From Planomonospora parontospora (lineage in GTDB: Bacteria; Actinomycetota; Actinomycetes; Streptosporangiales; Streptosporangiaceae): a DNA stretch of 64,000 nucleotides. Position 1 is the stretch's first letter. Each line of letters begins with the position of its first letter. Position numbers and translations under genes: made by a program. The notes under the pieces were generated by a model. That model was not told where the DNA came from, ran no database searches, and saw only the letters and a list, made by a program, of their open reading frames with translations. Location of the stretch: positions 124,001-188,000 of the forward strand of contig BMQD01000014.1 in NCBI GenBank assembly GCA_014647935.1, in the 5' to 3' direction. This document shows, piece by piece, positions 51,133 to 59,778 of the stretch.

Positions 51133-51487
51133 GACATGCCTTTCCCGCCCGACCTGACACCATCCACGCGCGAAGCGATGTCACCTCAGTTCAAACGAAA
51201 TGCGCGCGAGGCAGATCGGGCACCGATTGAAGAAATGGTCGAGATTGCGCACGACCCCGTGCGCGAGCACGTACTGCTGGGATCGCCAGAGGACATCCCG
51301 AACCACCTCCAATCGGTAAGAGACATGCAAAGCCGCCCAAATCTACCACAGGACGGGGGAACGACCTCCACCCTACCCCCGCCTTCATGAACGATCAGGC
51401 GCGACCCGGGAATCCCCGCCGCCCGCACCGCTCCGTCCACAGCCTGTGGACGGAGTGACGGGCGCCGGGGCCGATAGGCTCTCGCGC
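51133..51487. other. Lower-GC spacer between corA and purD
   Basis: These 355 bases are poorer in GC (about 58% in 51136-51390) than the rest. A plus-strand frame from ATG 51136 to 51390 (84 residues, MPFPPDLTPSTREAMSPQFK at its start) is possible, but third-position GC is low and I know no homologue. The last part holds the purD promoter (TAGGCT 51475-51480) and CCACAGCCTGTGG, a small palindrome at about 51438-51450. Confidence 0.5.
51136..51390 (+). CDS. Possible small ORF of unknown function
   Basis: An 84-residue frame, acidic and basic residues mixed (READRAPIEEMVEIAHDPVR), no membrane helix, no recognised domain. It is divergent from corA with only 3 bp between start codons. Codon use is unlike the neighbours, with third-position GC near 60%. 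It could be a foreign or fast-evolving small gene, or only an open leader sequence. Confidence 0.25.
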   Translation: MPFPPDLTPSTREAMSPQFKRNAREADRAPIEEMVEIAHDPVREHVLLGSPEDIPNHLQSVRDMQSRPNLPQDGGTTSTLPPPS

Positions 51488-51490
51488 GTG
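51475..51490 (+). promoter_or_regulatory. -10 element and leaderless start of purD
   Basis: TAGGCT (51475-51480) is 7 nt before GTG 51488, and there is no ribosome binding site. Confidence 0.5.
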
Positions 51491-52723
51491 CGCGTTCTTG
51501 TGATTGGATCCGGCGGGCGTGAGCATGCCCTGTGCCGGTCGTTGACAGCAGACCCCCAGGTCGCCGAGGTCCACTGTGCTCCCGGAAACGCGGGCATCGC
51601 GCAGGTCGCGACCCTGCACCCGGTGGCGCCGGCCGACCCGGCCGCCGTCGCCGGGCTGGCGGTGGAACTGGGGGCGGACCTGGTCGTGATCGGCCCCGAG
51701 GCCCCGCTGGTCGCCGGCGTCGCCGACGCGGTACGGCAGGCGGGCATCCCCTGCTTCGGCCCGTCCGCGCAGGCCGCGCGGATCGAGGGCTCCAAGGCCT
51801 TCGCCAAGGAGGTCATGGCCGCCGCGGGCGTGCCCACCGCCCGCTCCCGCACCTGCGCGACCCCCGAGGAGGCCGCCGCGGCCCTCGCGGAGTTCGGCGC
51901 GCCGTACGTGGTCAAGGACGACGGGCTGGCCGCCGGCAAGGGCGTGGTGGTCACCGGCGACCTCGACGAGGCGCTCCGGCACGCCGCCGCCTGCGGGCGG
52001 GTCGTCATCGAGGAGTTCCTCGACGGCCCCGAGGTCTCGCTCTTCGCGCTCTGCGACGGCACCACGGCCGTGCCGCTGATGCCCGCCCAGGACCACAAGC
52101 GGGCCTACGACGGCGACGCCGGTCCCAACACCGGCGGCATGGGCGCCTACACGCCGCTGCCGTGGGCCCCGCAGGACCTGGCCGAGCGGGTCATGGCCGA
52201 GACGGTCATCCCGACGGTGACCGAGCTGGCCCGGCGCGGCACGCCGTACACCGGGGTGCTCTTCGTCGGCCTGGCGCTGACCGCCGGCGGCCCGAAGGTG
52301 ATCGAGTTCAACGCGCGGTTCGGCGATCCGGAGACCCAGGTCGTGCTGGACCGGCTGGAGACGCCGCTCGCCGGGCTGCTGCTCGCCTGCGCGACCGGCA
52401 CGCTGGAGGCGTTCGGCCCCCTGTCCTACCGCGGCGGCGCGGCGGTGACCGTGGTGGTCGCGGCGGAGGGCTACCCGGCCGACCCGGTCAAGGGCGACGT
52501 GATCGAGGGCCTCGACGAGAAGGTCGAGGGCGCCTACGTCCTGCACGCCGGCACGGCCGCCGGCGCCGACGGCCGGGTCGTCTCGGCCGGCGGGCGCGTG
52601 CTCAGCGTGGTCGGCACCGGCCCCGACGTCGCCGCGGCCCGCGCCGCCGCCTACGAGCTGGTCGGCCGCATCCAGTTGCGCGGCTCCCACCACCGCACCG
52701 ACATCGCCGCCCAGGCCCTGTAG
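51488..52723 (+). CDS. purD: Phosphoribosylamine-glycine ligase (GARS)
   Basis: The 411-residue ATP-grasp enzyme joins phosphoribosylamine and glycine in purine synthesis. Visible are the N-terminal RVLVIGSGGREHALCRSL, the ATP-grasp VKDDGLAAGKGVVVT, the purD signature PLMPAQDHKRAYDGDAGPNTGGMG and VLFVGLALTAGGPKVIEFNARFGDPETQ. The length is standard for monofunctional GARS. GTG 51488 is fixed by the VRVLVIGSGG start of the family. It is followed 69 bp later by purC. Confidence 0.97.
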   Translation: MRVLVIGSGGREHALCRSLTADPQVAEVHCAPGNAGIAQVATLHPVAPADPAAVAGLAVELGADLVVIGPEAPLVAGVADAVRQAGIPCFGPSAQAARIEGSKAFAKEVMAAAGVPTARSRTCATPEEAAAALAEFGAPYVVKDDGLAAGKGVVVTGDLDEALRHAAACGRVVIEEFLDGPEVSLFALCDGTTAVPLMPAQDHKRAYDGDAGPNTGGMGAYTPLPWAPQDLAERVMAETVIPTVTELARRGTPYTGVLFVGLALTAGGPKVIEFNARFGDPETQVVLDRLETPLAGLLLACATGTLEAFGPLSYRGGAAVTVVVAAEGYPADPVKGDVIEGLDEKVEGAYVLHAGTAAGADGRVVSAGGRVLSVVGTGPDVAAARAAAYELVGRIQLRGSHHRTDIAAQAL

Positions 52724-52792
52724 GACCGCGGGACCCCTCTTCCGGGTTCCCCGGGCGAGGGGTCCCGCACGCCCTCCTGGCAGACTTGGGCC

Positions 52793-53629
52793 GTGAAGCA
52801 CCTGCACTCCGGCAAGGTCCGCGACCTCTACCAGACCGAAGAGGGTCTGCTGCTGATGGTCGCCTCGGACCGCATCTCGGCCTTCGACCACGTCCTGACC
52901 CCCGACATCCCGGACAAGGGCACGATCCTCACCCGGATGTCGCTGTGGTGGTTCGAGCAGCTCGCCGACGTCGTGCCGAACCACGTCGTCGCCCCCGGCC
53001 CCGACGGGCGGAGCGTGCTGTGCCGCCCGCTGCGCATGGTGCCGGTGGAGTGCGTCGCGCGGGGCCACCTGACCGGCTCGGGCCTGATCGACTACCGGCG
53101 CGACGGCGAGGTCTCCGGGATCCGGCTGGAGCCCGGCCTGGTGGACGGGTCCCGGCTCCCCGAGCCGGTCTTCACCCCCTCCACCAAGGCGCCCGTCGGC
53201 GAGCACGACGAGCCGATCAGCTTCGAGCGGGTCGTCGCCGAGGTCGGCGCGGACGTGGCCGCCGAACTGCGCCGGATCACGCTGGAGGTCTACCGGCGCG
53301 GCGCGCAGATCGCCCTGGAGCGCGGCATCATCCTGGCCGACACGAAGATCGAGCTCGGCTGGGACGCCGACGGCGTGCTGACCCTCGGCGACGAGGTCCT
53401 GACCCCCGACTCCTCCCGCTTCTGGCCCCTCGACCAGTGGGAGCCCGGCCGCTCGCAGCCGTCCTTCGACAAGCAGTACGTCCGCGACTGGCTCACCTCC
53501 CCGGCCTCCGGCTGGGACCGCGCCTCCGGCGAGGCCCCGCCGCCGCTCCCGGAGGAGGTGGTCGAGCGGACCCGTGCCCGTTACGTGGAGGCTTACGAGA
53601 AACTGACTGGCCGACCTTTCACGGGGTAG
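52793..53629 (+). CDS. purC: Phosphoribosylaminoimidazole-succinocarboxamide synthase (SAICAR synthetase)
   Basis: The 278-residue enzyme ligates aspartate to CAIR in purine synthesis. It begins MKHLHSGKVRDLYQTEEGLLLMVASDRISAFD, the ATP-binding start of PurC. Later come PLRMVPVECVARGHLTGSG and LGWDADGVLTLGDEVLTPDSSRFW with FDKQYVRDWL. GTG 52793 has CAGACT 6 nt upstream and no good ribosome binding site, so it may be leaderless too. It is in the usual purD-purC order for the group. Confidence 0.97.
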   Translation: MKHLHSGKVRDLYQTEEGLLLMVASDRISAFDHVLTPDIPDKGTILTRMSLWWFEQLADVVPNHVVAPGPDGRSVLCRPLRMVPVECVARGHLTGSGLIDYRRDGEVSGIRLEPGLVDGSRLPEPVFTPSTKAPVGEHDEPISFERVVAEVGADVAAELRRITLEVYRRGAQIALERGIILADTKIELGWDADGVLTLGDEVLTPDSSRFWPLDQWEPGRSQPSFDKQYVRDWLTSPASGWDRASGEAPPPLPEEVVERTRARYVEAYEKLTGRPFTG

Positions 53630-53745
53630 TGCCTCGGCGAAGTGACCGGGCAAGGAGTGGCCACCGGCTACTGTTGGGCCGACACTCCGGCTGCCGTCCC
53701 CCCGGCGCACGAGTCACACCTCCCCACCTGCAAGGAGCAAGACGC

Positions 53746-55014
53746 ATGGTCCGTTACCGTGTGCGCGGTGGCAACGCGCTGCGTGGAACCGCATTCATCC
53801 AGGGCGCGAAGAACGCCGTTCTGCCGATGATCGGCGCGGCACTGCTCGCGGCCAAGGGCCGCACGGTGCTGCGCAACGTCCCCATCATCGAAGACGTCCG
53901 CCGGGCGGTGGAGCTGGCCGAGGCCATCGGCGCCAAGGTCGAGCTGCACGAGGCCGAGCGCACGCTGGTGATCGACGCCTCCCGGCTGACCAGCCCGGTG
54001 CTGCCCGCGGAGATCGCCCGGCGCTTCCGCGGCTCGGTGCTGTTCGTCCCCGCGCTGCTGCACCGCCTCGGCGAGGCGGTCATCGAGGGCGTGGGCGGCT
54101 GCAACCTGGGCAGCCGCAACCTCGACTTCCACTACCTGGGCTACAAGCGCCTGGGTGCGGCCGTGGAGGAGGAGGACACCGTCATCCGCGTCAAGAGCGG
54201 CGGGTTCACCGGCGCCAAGCTGTATCTCGACACCCCCTCGCACACCGGCACCGAGAACCTCATCATGGCGGCCGCCCTCGGGCGCGGCACCACCGTGATC
54301 GAGAACGCCGCGCTGGAGCCCGAGGTCCTCGACGTCATCGAGATGCTGACCCGGATGGGCGCGAAGATCAGCGGCGGCGGCACCGGGTTCATCACCGTGG
54401 AGGGCGTGGAGGAGCTCCAGGCCGTCGAGCACACCGTGATGCCCGACCGGCTCGACGCGGGCGTGTTCGCCATGGCCGCGGCCATCACCGGCGGCGAGGT
54501 CAACCTGGTCGGCGCCGACCTGGACCACCTCGGCGTGGTCCGCTACAAGCTGGAGCAGATGGGGGTGGAGTTCGCCGACCACGGCGCGGTGCTCCACGTG
54601 CGCCGGGACCGCCCGCTGCGCCCGATCAACGTGATCACCGACACCTACCCGGGGTTCGCCACCGACCTGCAGTCGCCGATCATGACGGTCGCCTGCCTCG
54701 CCGACGGCGCCAGCTACATCCACGAGCGCATCTTCGACGGCCGGTTCGCGCTGGCCAGCGAGCTCAACAAGATGGGCGCGGACATCGAGGTGACGGAGAA
54801 CCGCGCCGTCGTGCACGGCGCCACCCCGCTGAAGGGCACGCAGGTGACCGCGCACGACCTCCGCTCGGGAATCGCGCTCGTTCTCGCCGGCCTCGCCGCC
54901 GAGGGGGAAACGGTCATCGAGTCCGGCTATCTCATCGACCGCGGCCACTCATATCTGGCCGAGCGCATGCAGGCCCTGGGCGCGGATGTGGTGCAGGAGA
55001 TTTCACCGTCATAA
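53746..55014 (+). CDS. murA: UDP-N-acetylglucosamine 1-carboxyvinyltransferase (MurA family)
   Basis: The 422-residue protein is a full-length MurA-family enolpyruvyl transferase, which adds enolpyruvate to UDP-GlcNAc at the start of peptidoglycan synthesis. K22 and N23 (GAKNAVLPMIGA) bind substrate, and C119 (GVGGCNLGSRN) occupies the fosfomycin-sensitive position. LRSGIALVLAGLAAEGETVI at the C-terminus is typical. Actinomycetes often have two MurA paralogues; from its place beside purine genes this could be the secondary one. AAGGAG lies before ATG 53746. Confidence 0.95.
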   Translation: MVRYRVRGGNALRGTAFIQGAKNAVLPMIGAALLAAKGRTVLRNVPIIEDVRRAVELAEAIGAKVELHEAERTLVIDASRLTSPVLPAEIARRFRGSVLFVPALLHRLGEAVIEGVGGCNLGSRNLDFHYLGYKRLGAAVEEEDTVIRVKSGGFTGAKLYLDTPSHTGTENLIMAAALGRGTTVIENAALEPEVLDVIEMLTRMGAKISGGGTGFITVEGVEELQAVEHTVMPDRLDAGVFAMAAAITGGEVNLVGADLDHLGVVRYKLEQMGVEFADHGAVLHVRRDRPLRPINVITDTYPGFATDLQSPIMTVACLADGASYIHERIFDGRFALASELNKMGADIEVTENRAVVHGATPLKGTQVTAHDLRSGIALVLAGLAAEGETVIESGYLIDRGHSYLAERMQALGADVVQEISPS

Positions 55015-55044
55015 TCGGCGGGTTTCAACCACTCTATAACCATC

Positions 55045-55073
55045 TTGACCTGTACGAATAGGACGAGTTAAGG
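55045..55073 (+). promoter_or_regulatory. Promoter candidate for the winged-helix regulator gene
   Basis: TTGACC (55045-55050) and TTAAGG (55068-55073), with a 17-bp spacer, lie in the AT-rich gap after murA. The leader would be about 140 nt. Confidence 0.4.
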
Positions 55074-55222
55074 CTTTAGCACCACGGGTTGTCCTCAGGC
55101 GGACACTAAATCGGGCGTGACATTACGGTCCCGACGAGCGATCGTTCCAAAAGAGAGCCGAAAACAAACGGACGGCATGATGGGAACGAACATTGGTCGA
55201 GCGGGCCGAAGAAGCTCCACGA

Positions 55223-56527
55223 GTGTCACGCACGGGTGCCCTGACACCGGATCTCACCATCGGTGTGGTGGGCCCCCACGACCTCGTCGAACGAGTGATG
55301 TTGATGGGCCACGCGGCGGCTCCCCTGCCCTGCCGCCTCGTGGCCGCCGCCTACCGGGACGAGCAGGAGGCGCCTGACAAGGTCACCCGTCTGGGGGCCG
55401 GGGTGGACGCCTGTCTGTTCGCCAGCCCGATCCCCTACGACCTGGCCCGGCGGTCGGGAGCGCTGACGATGCCGGCGACGTACGTCCAGCTCGGCGGGGC
55501 CGCGCTGATCGCCGCGCTGGGCCGGGCCGTGATGGACGAGCGGATCGACCCGCGCCGGGTCAGCGTGGACGTGCTGAGCCGGGCGGACGTCGAGGAGGCC
55601 TACGCCGATCTGGGCCTGCCCAGCGGCGGGGTGCAGAGCCGCGACGAGCCGGGCGCCACGGGCACGATCGCGGCCTTCCACGAGCGCCTGGCGCGGCAGG
55701 GGAGCACCACCGGGGCGCTGACCTGCCTGCCGGCCGTCGCCGAGCGCCTGCAGGCGGCGGACGTCCCGGTGGTCCGGGTCCGCCCGACCTCCGCCGCCGT
55801 CCGGACGGCGCTGCACACCGCGGCGCTGCTCGGCGCCCACCACCGGCTGGAGGAGTCGCAGCTGACCGTGGTCCTGGTCGAGGTCCCCACCCTCCGCGAG
55901 CCGGTACGGCGGGCCGCGCCCCGCCACTGGCGCGACGAACTGCGCCTGTCGCTCCACCGGCTGCTGGTGCAGGAGGCCAACCGGATCAACGCGACGGTGA
56001 CGGCGATCGACGACCACAGTTACATGGTCACCGCGACCCGCGGTTCGGTGTCCGCCGCGACCGAGGGCTTCCGGGTGCTCCCGTTCGCCGCGCGGGTCCG
56101 CGACGAGCTCGGGCTGGCCGTGGAGGTCGGCGTCGGCATGGGCCGTACGACCCACGACGCCGAGGCCCACGCCCGGGCGGCGCTGGCCCGCACCCAGACG
56201 GGCAAGCAGGTCCAGGGCTTCGCGGTGGACCGCGAGGGCCGGGCGCTGGTCCCCGCCCCCAGGACGCCCCTGCACGGCGGCACGGCCAAACCCAAGGGCG
56301 TGGAGGTGCTGGCCCGGCTGGCCGCCAAGCTGGAGAACGGGGACACGGTGGTGGACGCCGAGGGCGCGGGCAAGATGCTCGGCGTCACCTCGCGTACGGC
56401 ACGGCGGTTGCTGCGCACGCTGGTGGACGAGGGACTCGCGTGGCCGCTCCCGCCGAACCGCACCCCGCAGCCGGGACGGCCCCGCCAGCTCTACCGCCTG
56501 ATCGTGGAGAAGCTCGGCGCCCGTTAG
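55223..56527 (+). CDS. Transcriptional regulator with GGDEF/GCH-III-like core and C-terminal winged helix
   Basis: The 434-residue protein has an N-terminal Rossmann-like domain (TIGVVGPHDLVERVM; residues 10-185) and a middle domain reminiscent of GGDEF or GTP cyclohydrolase III folds (LRLSLHRLLVQEANRINATV; VEVGVGMGRTTHDAEAHARA; about 240-335). A C-terminal winged helix ends it (KMLGVTSRTARRLLRTLVDEGLAWP; about 380-425). Proteins of this build are annotated as regulators in many actinobacteria without known ligand. GTG 55223 fits the start of the conserved domain; TTG 55193 would add ten residues. Confidence 0.72.
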   Translation: MSRTGALTPDLTIGVVGPHDLVERVMLMGHAAAPLPCRLVAAAYRDEQEAPDKVTRLGAGVDACLFASPIPYDLARRSGALTMPATYVQLGGAALIAALGRAVMDERIDPRRVSVDVLSRADVEEAYADLGLPSGGVQSRDEPGATGTIAAFHERLARQGSTTGALTCLPAVAERLQAADVPVVRVRPTSAAVRTALHTAALLGAHHRLEESQLTVVLVEVPTLREPVRRAAPRHWRDELRLSLHRLLVQEANRINATVTAIDDHSYMVTATRGSVSAATEGFRVLPFAARVRDELGLAVEVGVGMGRTTHDAEAHARAALARTQTGKQVQGFAVDREGRALVPAPRTPLHGGTAKPKGVEVLARLAAKLENGDTVVDAEGAGKMLGVTSRTARRLLRTLVDEGLAWPLPPNRTPQPGRPRQLYRLIVEKLGAR

Positions 56528-56559
56528 GAGACCCCCTCCGGGCGGCGGCTCCCGGCGGA

Positions 56560-58533
56560 TCAGGTGGGATACCTGAGCCGCCGGAGGGTGTAGCCGTCGC
56601 CCGCCGGGTCCAGAGACCTGGTGGCCTGCTTGAAGAGATACTCGGCCCGCTCGTAGGACAGGCGGCGGCGGCCCGTCTCCGGGCACAGGTCGGCCTGCGC
56701 CGGCACCCGGGACGGCCCGGGCCGCCGGTCGGTGAGGAAGAGGGGGCCCCGGGTCCGGCCCGCCACAAGATCGGGGAGGAGCCGGGCGGTCCCGGACCGC
56801 CAGCTCACCCAGGAGCCGCCCGCGCGGGCCCGGCGGTCGTCCAGATCCAGGTCTTCGACGTTCAGGGACAGAACGGCCGTCACCCCGGCCGCGGACTCGT
56901 GCAGGAGCCGCCACAGGGTCCGTTCGCGCAGCGGCAGATCGAGGCGGTCCCAGAGCACTTCCAGCTGTGCCGGGCCGATGCCCCGCGTCCGGGGGCGGGT
57001 CTCGGCACGCCGGTCGAGACCCGCCGCGAGATGCTCCATGGACGCCCAGGCGCCGAACGACCGGACCGCCGACCGGTGCCGGTTCCACGTCGCGGCCGCC
57101 GCCTCGCCCCAGGCCGCGTTGAACGCCCGTGCCACGTGGTCGGCGGTCAGGGAGGCCAGGGGCGTCCGGTCGCCCACGGCCAGGCGGAGGCGCCGCAGCG
57201 TCTGCCCGTACGAGCGGACCGTCCCGGCGTCCAGCCCACCGCGTTCCAGGAACTCCCGGGCGGCCTGCCCGAGAGTGGGCCCGGAGGCGGCGGGAACGGG
57301 GATCTCCGCTGCCCGGCGGTGCAGGAAGGCGTGCTCGGCGACGTTCCCGGCGAGGGACGCGGCCCGCTCGAACTCCAGTCTCGCCTCCTCGAGCCGCCCC
57401 AGCCGGGCCAGGAGGTCGCCCCGGACGCTCGGCAGCAGGTGGTAGTCCCGCAGCGCGGGATCACCGGTCAGGGAGTCGACCAGAGCGAGCCCCGCCGCCG
57501 GCCCGTGCGCCATCCCGAGCGCCACGGCCCGGTTGAGCTGCACGACCGGCGTCGGCAGCAGCCGCGCCAGCGCTCCGTACAGAGCCGCGATCCGCGCCCA
57601 GTCGGTCTCCTCCGCGCTCCGCGCCTGCGCGTGGCACACGGCGATCGCCGCCTGCAGCACGTACGGGCCGGGCGGGCCGCCGATCTCCCGCGCGCGCAGC
57701 ATCGCGGTGAAGCCGCGGCGGATGAGCAGCCGGTCCCAGCGCCCCCGGTTCTGCTCGTGAAGCAGGACGGGTTCGCCCGAGGGCCCGGTGCGCGCGGCGG
57801 AGCGGGACGCCTGGAGCTCCATGAGCGCGACCAGCCCGTGCACCTCCGCCTCGTGCGGCGCCAGCCCCGCCAGCAGCCGGCCCAGCCTCAGCGCCTCCAG
57901 GCAGAGCTCCGGCCGGGTCAGATCGTCCCCGGACGTCGCCGAGTATCCCTCGTTGAAGATGAGATAGACGACCTCGAGCACCGACGACAGGCGCGCGGCC
58001 AGTTCCGGGCCGCCGGGCAGCTCGAACGGCACCCGCTCCTCGGCCAGCGTCCGCTTCGCCGCGGCGATGCGCCGGACGATCTGCGACTCTCCGACGAGGA
58101 ACGCCCGGGCGATCTCCTCGGTCGTCAGGCCGCCGAGGAGCCTGAGCGTCAGCGCGACCCGTGCCTCGGTCGGCAGAACCGGGTGGCAGGAGACGAACAT
58201 CAGCCGCAGGACGTCGTCCTGCTCGGTGTCCCCTCCGGAGCCGTGCTCCCGGTCCTGCCGTTCCAGCTCGCAGGCGAGCCGCCCCTGCCCGTGCTCGAGC
58301 CGCCGGGAGCGCCGGATGTGGTCGACGGCGCGGCGTTTGGCGACGGCCGTCAGCCAGGCGCCGGGGTTGTCCGGAACACCCGACGCGGGCCACTGTTCGA
58401 GAGCGGAGACGAGCGCGTCCTGGGCCAGTTCCTCGGCGAGACCGACATCGTGCACCATCCGCGTGAGCCCGGCGATGATCCTGGCCGCCTGGAGCTTCCA
58501 GACCGCGTCGATCGTGCGATGGACGTCCGTCAC
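56560..58533 (-). CDS. ECF42-type sigma factor fused to a degenerate tyrosine-recombinase-like domain
   Basis: The 657-residue protein starts with an ECF42 sigma factor (about 1-410): sigma-2 VDVHRTIDAV-type start, LAQDALVSALEQWP, sigma-4 LGGLTTEEIARAFLVGESQI and a TPR-like C-terminal extension (LHEQNRGRWDRLLI; AALYGALARLLPTPVVQLNR; LDSLTGDPALRDYHLLPSVRG-like helices). Residues about 415-657 then match the tyrosine integrases common in Streptomyces: AAREFLERGGLDAGTVRSYG, TLWRLLHESAAGVTAVLSLN, VEDLDLDDRRAR, GPLFLTDRRPGPSRV, LSYERAEYLF. The catalytic Arg position reads AAGV, the HxxR box reads YTLRRLRY, and no Tyr nucleophile follows. GTG 58533 is the assumed start. Confidence 0.8.
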   Translation of the reverse strand: MTDVHRTIDAVWKLQAARIIAGLTRMVHDVGLAEELAQDALVSALEQWPASGVPDNPGAWLTAVAKRRAVDHIRRSRRLEHGQGRLACELERQDREHGSGGDTEQDDVLRLMFVSCHPVLPTEARVALTLRLLGGLTTEEIARAFLVGESQIVRRIAAAKRTLAEERVPFELPGGPELAARLSSVLEVVYLIFNEGYSATSGDDLTRPELCLEALRLGRLLAGLAPHEAEVHGLVALMELQASRSAARTGPSGEPVLLHEQNRGRWDRLLIRRGFTAMLRAREIGGPPGPYVLQAAIAVCHAQARSAEETDWARIAALYGALARLLPTPVVQLNRAVALGMAHGPAAGLALVDSLTGDPALRDYHLLPSVRGDLLARLGRLEEARLEFERAASLAGNVAEHAFLHRRAAEIPVPAASGPTLGQAAREFLERGGLDAGTVRSYGQTLRRLRLAVGDRTPLASLTADHVARAFNAAWGEAAAATWNRHRSAVRSFGAWASMEHLAAGLDRRAETRPRTRGIGPAQLEVLWDRLDLPLRERTLWRLLHESAAGVTAVLSLNVEDLDLDDRRARAGGSWVSWRSGTARLLPDLVAGRTRGPLFLTDRRPGPSRVPAQADLCPETGRRRLSYERAEYLFKQATRSLDPAGDGYTLRRLRYPT

Positions 58534-58593
58534 GGCACGATGACAGCACCGCCCCGGCCCCGTCCGCAAGCCGGGGCCGCGCGGTCCGGCCGG

Positions 58594-58917
58594 TCAGGAG
58601 CCGAAGACCTGCTGGATCACGCTCTCCCCGTCGCCGACGATCCTGCGGAAGCGGCGGGCCACCTCGATCGCCTCCTCCCTGGAGCGGACCTCGACCAGCG
58701 CGAAGCCCGCCACGGCCTCCTTGGCCTCGGCGAACGGCCCGTCGGTCACTGTGATCCCGTCACCGGAGGACGTCACGCGGATGCCGCCCGGTTCCAGGCC
58801 GCCGGTGGCCAGCAGGACGCCCGCCGTGGTCAGTTCCTCGACGAACTCGGCCATCGCGGCGTACAGCTTCTCGTCGGGAGCGGTGCCGGACGCCTTGGTG
58901 GTCATCAGATAGCGCAT
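58594..58917 (-). CDS. YCII-related DGPF-domain protein
   Basis: The 107-residue protein is a small alpha-beta protein of the YCII/DGPF family (MRYLMTTKASGTAPDEKLYA start; VTDGPFAEAKEAVAGFALVEV carrying the DGPF motif). DGPF proteins are the conserved genomic partners and usual targets of ECF42 sigma factors, so the two genes form an operon (61-nt gap). AAGGAAGAG precedes ATG 58917. The molecular role of DGPF proteins is not settled. Confidence 0.93.
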   Translation of the reverse strand: MRYLMTTKASGTAPDEKLYAAMAEFVEELTTAGVLLATGGLEPGGIRVTSSGDGITVTDGPFAEAKEAVAGFALVEVRSREEAIEVARRFRRIVGDGESVIQQVFGS

Positions 58918-58945
58918 GGGCTCTTCCTTCTCTCCGTTGTCGTGC

Positions 58946-59015
58946 CCATGCGTCGATCTCGCGATGTGACACGGAACGGCGGCATTCCCTGTCACATCGC
59001 GAGATCGACGCATGG
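58946..59015. promoter_or_regulatory. 26-bp perfect inverted repeat between divergent DGPF and DUF998 genes
   Basis: The right arm (58990-59015) begins TGTCACATCGCGAGATCGAC and ends CATGG. The left arm (58946-58971) is its exact reverse complement. The 18-bp centre extends the symmetry with GGAA/TTCC. The two genes diverge from it (starts 58917 and 59052), so each direction sees the same TGTCACA box. It may be a symmetrical pair of promoters or a large operator. Confidence 0.7.
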
Positions 59016-59051
59016 TCGAGAACCGAAGAAGGATCCCGGAAAGGCACGACC

Positions 59052-59720
59052 ATGACCACCGTCCAGTTCCCGTCCGCCCCGGCCGCCACCGCCACCTCTG
59101 CCACCACCCGCTCCCTGCTCGCCTGCGCGATCGCCGCCGCCCCCCTGTGGACGGTCGTCTCCCTGGCCCAGGCCGCCACCCGCGAGGGCTTCGACCTGAC
59201 CCGCCACCCGCTGAGCGCGCTGAGCAACGGCTCCCTGGGCTGGTTGCAGATCCTCAACTTCCTGGTCGCCGGCGCACTGACCGTCGCCGGGGCGAGCGGC
59301 CTGCGCCGGGCCGTGCGCGGCACCCCCGGAGGCACGTGGGCGCCACGGCTGGTCCGGATCAACGGATTCGGCATGATCGCAGCGGGGATCTTCGTCATGG
59401 ACCCGGGTGGCGGCTTCCCCGCCGGCGCCCCCCACGGGATGCCCGCGACGCTCACCTGGCACGGCTACGGCCACCTGGCCGCCGGCTCGGTCGCCTTCAC
59501 CGCCCTGATCGCCGCCTGCTACGTCCTGGGCCGCCACTTCGGCCGTGCCGGGCACCGCGGCCACGCCGTCGCCTCCCGCATCGCCGGCACCGCCCTGCTG
59601 GTCGGCAACGGCTGGTCCATGAGCGGCGGCACGGCCGGGTCCCTGACCCTGGCCGTCGGAGCCGTCACCGCGATGCTCTGGGTCTCCACGGTCGCCGCCC
59701 GGTACCGCCGCGGCCTCTGA
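59052..59720 (+). CDS. DUF998 membrane protein
   Basis: The 222-residue protein has six hydrophobic helices. The DUF998 signature is FDLTRHPLSALSNGSLGWLQ (residues about 45-64) plus FGMIAAGIFVMDPGGGFP and MPATLTWHGYGHLAAGSVAF. The function of the family is unknown. GGAAAGG lies upstream of ATG 59052. It is divergent from the ECF42 operon and shares the inverted-repeat promoter region, which suggests common control. Confidence 0.9.
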   Translation: MTTVQFPSAPAATATSATTRSLLACAIAAAPLWTVVSLAQAATREGFDLTRHPLSALSNGSLGWLQILNFLVAGALTVAGASGLRRAVRGTPGGTWAPRLVRINGFGMIAAGIFVMDPGGGFPAGAPHGMPATLTWHGYGHLAAGSVAFTALIAACYVLGRHFGRAGHRGHAVASRIAGTALLVGNGWSMSGGTAGSLTLAVGAVTAMLWVSTVAARYRRGL

Positions 59721-59761
59721 TCCCGTCCGGCCGCCACGAGCGTTCTGTCGCCCGCTACCGG

Positions 59762-59778
59762 TATCGTCATGTGCCATG
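59762..59778 (+). promoter_or_regulatory. -10 element and leaderless start of the EamA gene
   Basis: TATCGT (59762-59767) lies 8 nt before ATG 59776, without a ribosome binding site. Confidence 0.4.

Noticed and set aside
58990-59020. Right arm of the 26-bp repeat as a full ECF41 promoter
   Set aside because: TGTCACA is present, but 16 bp later there is TGGT, not CGTC, in either direction.
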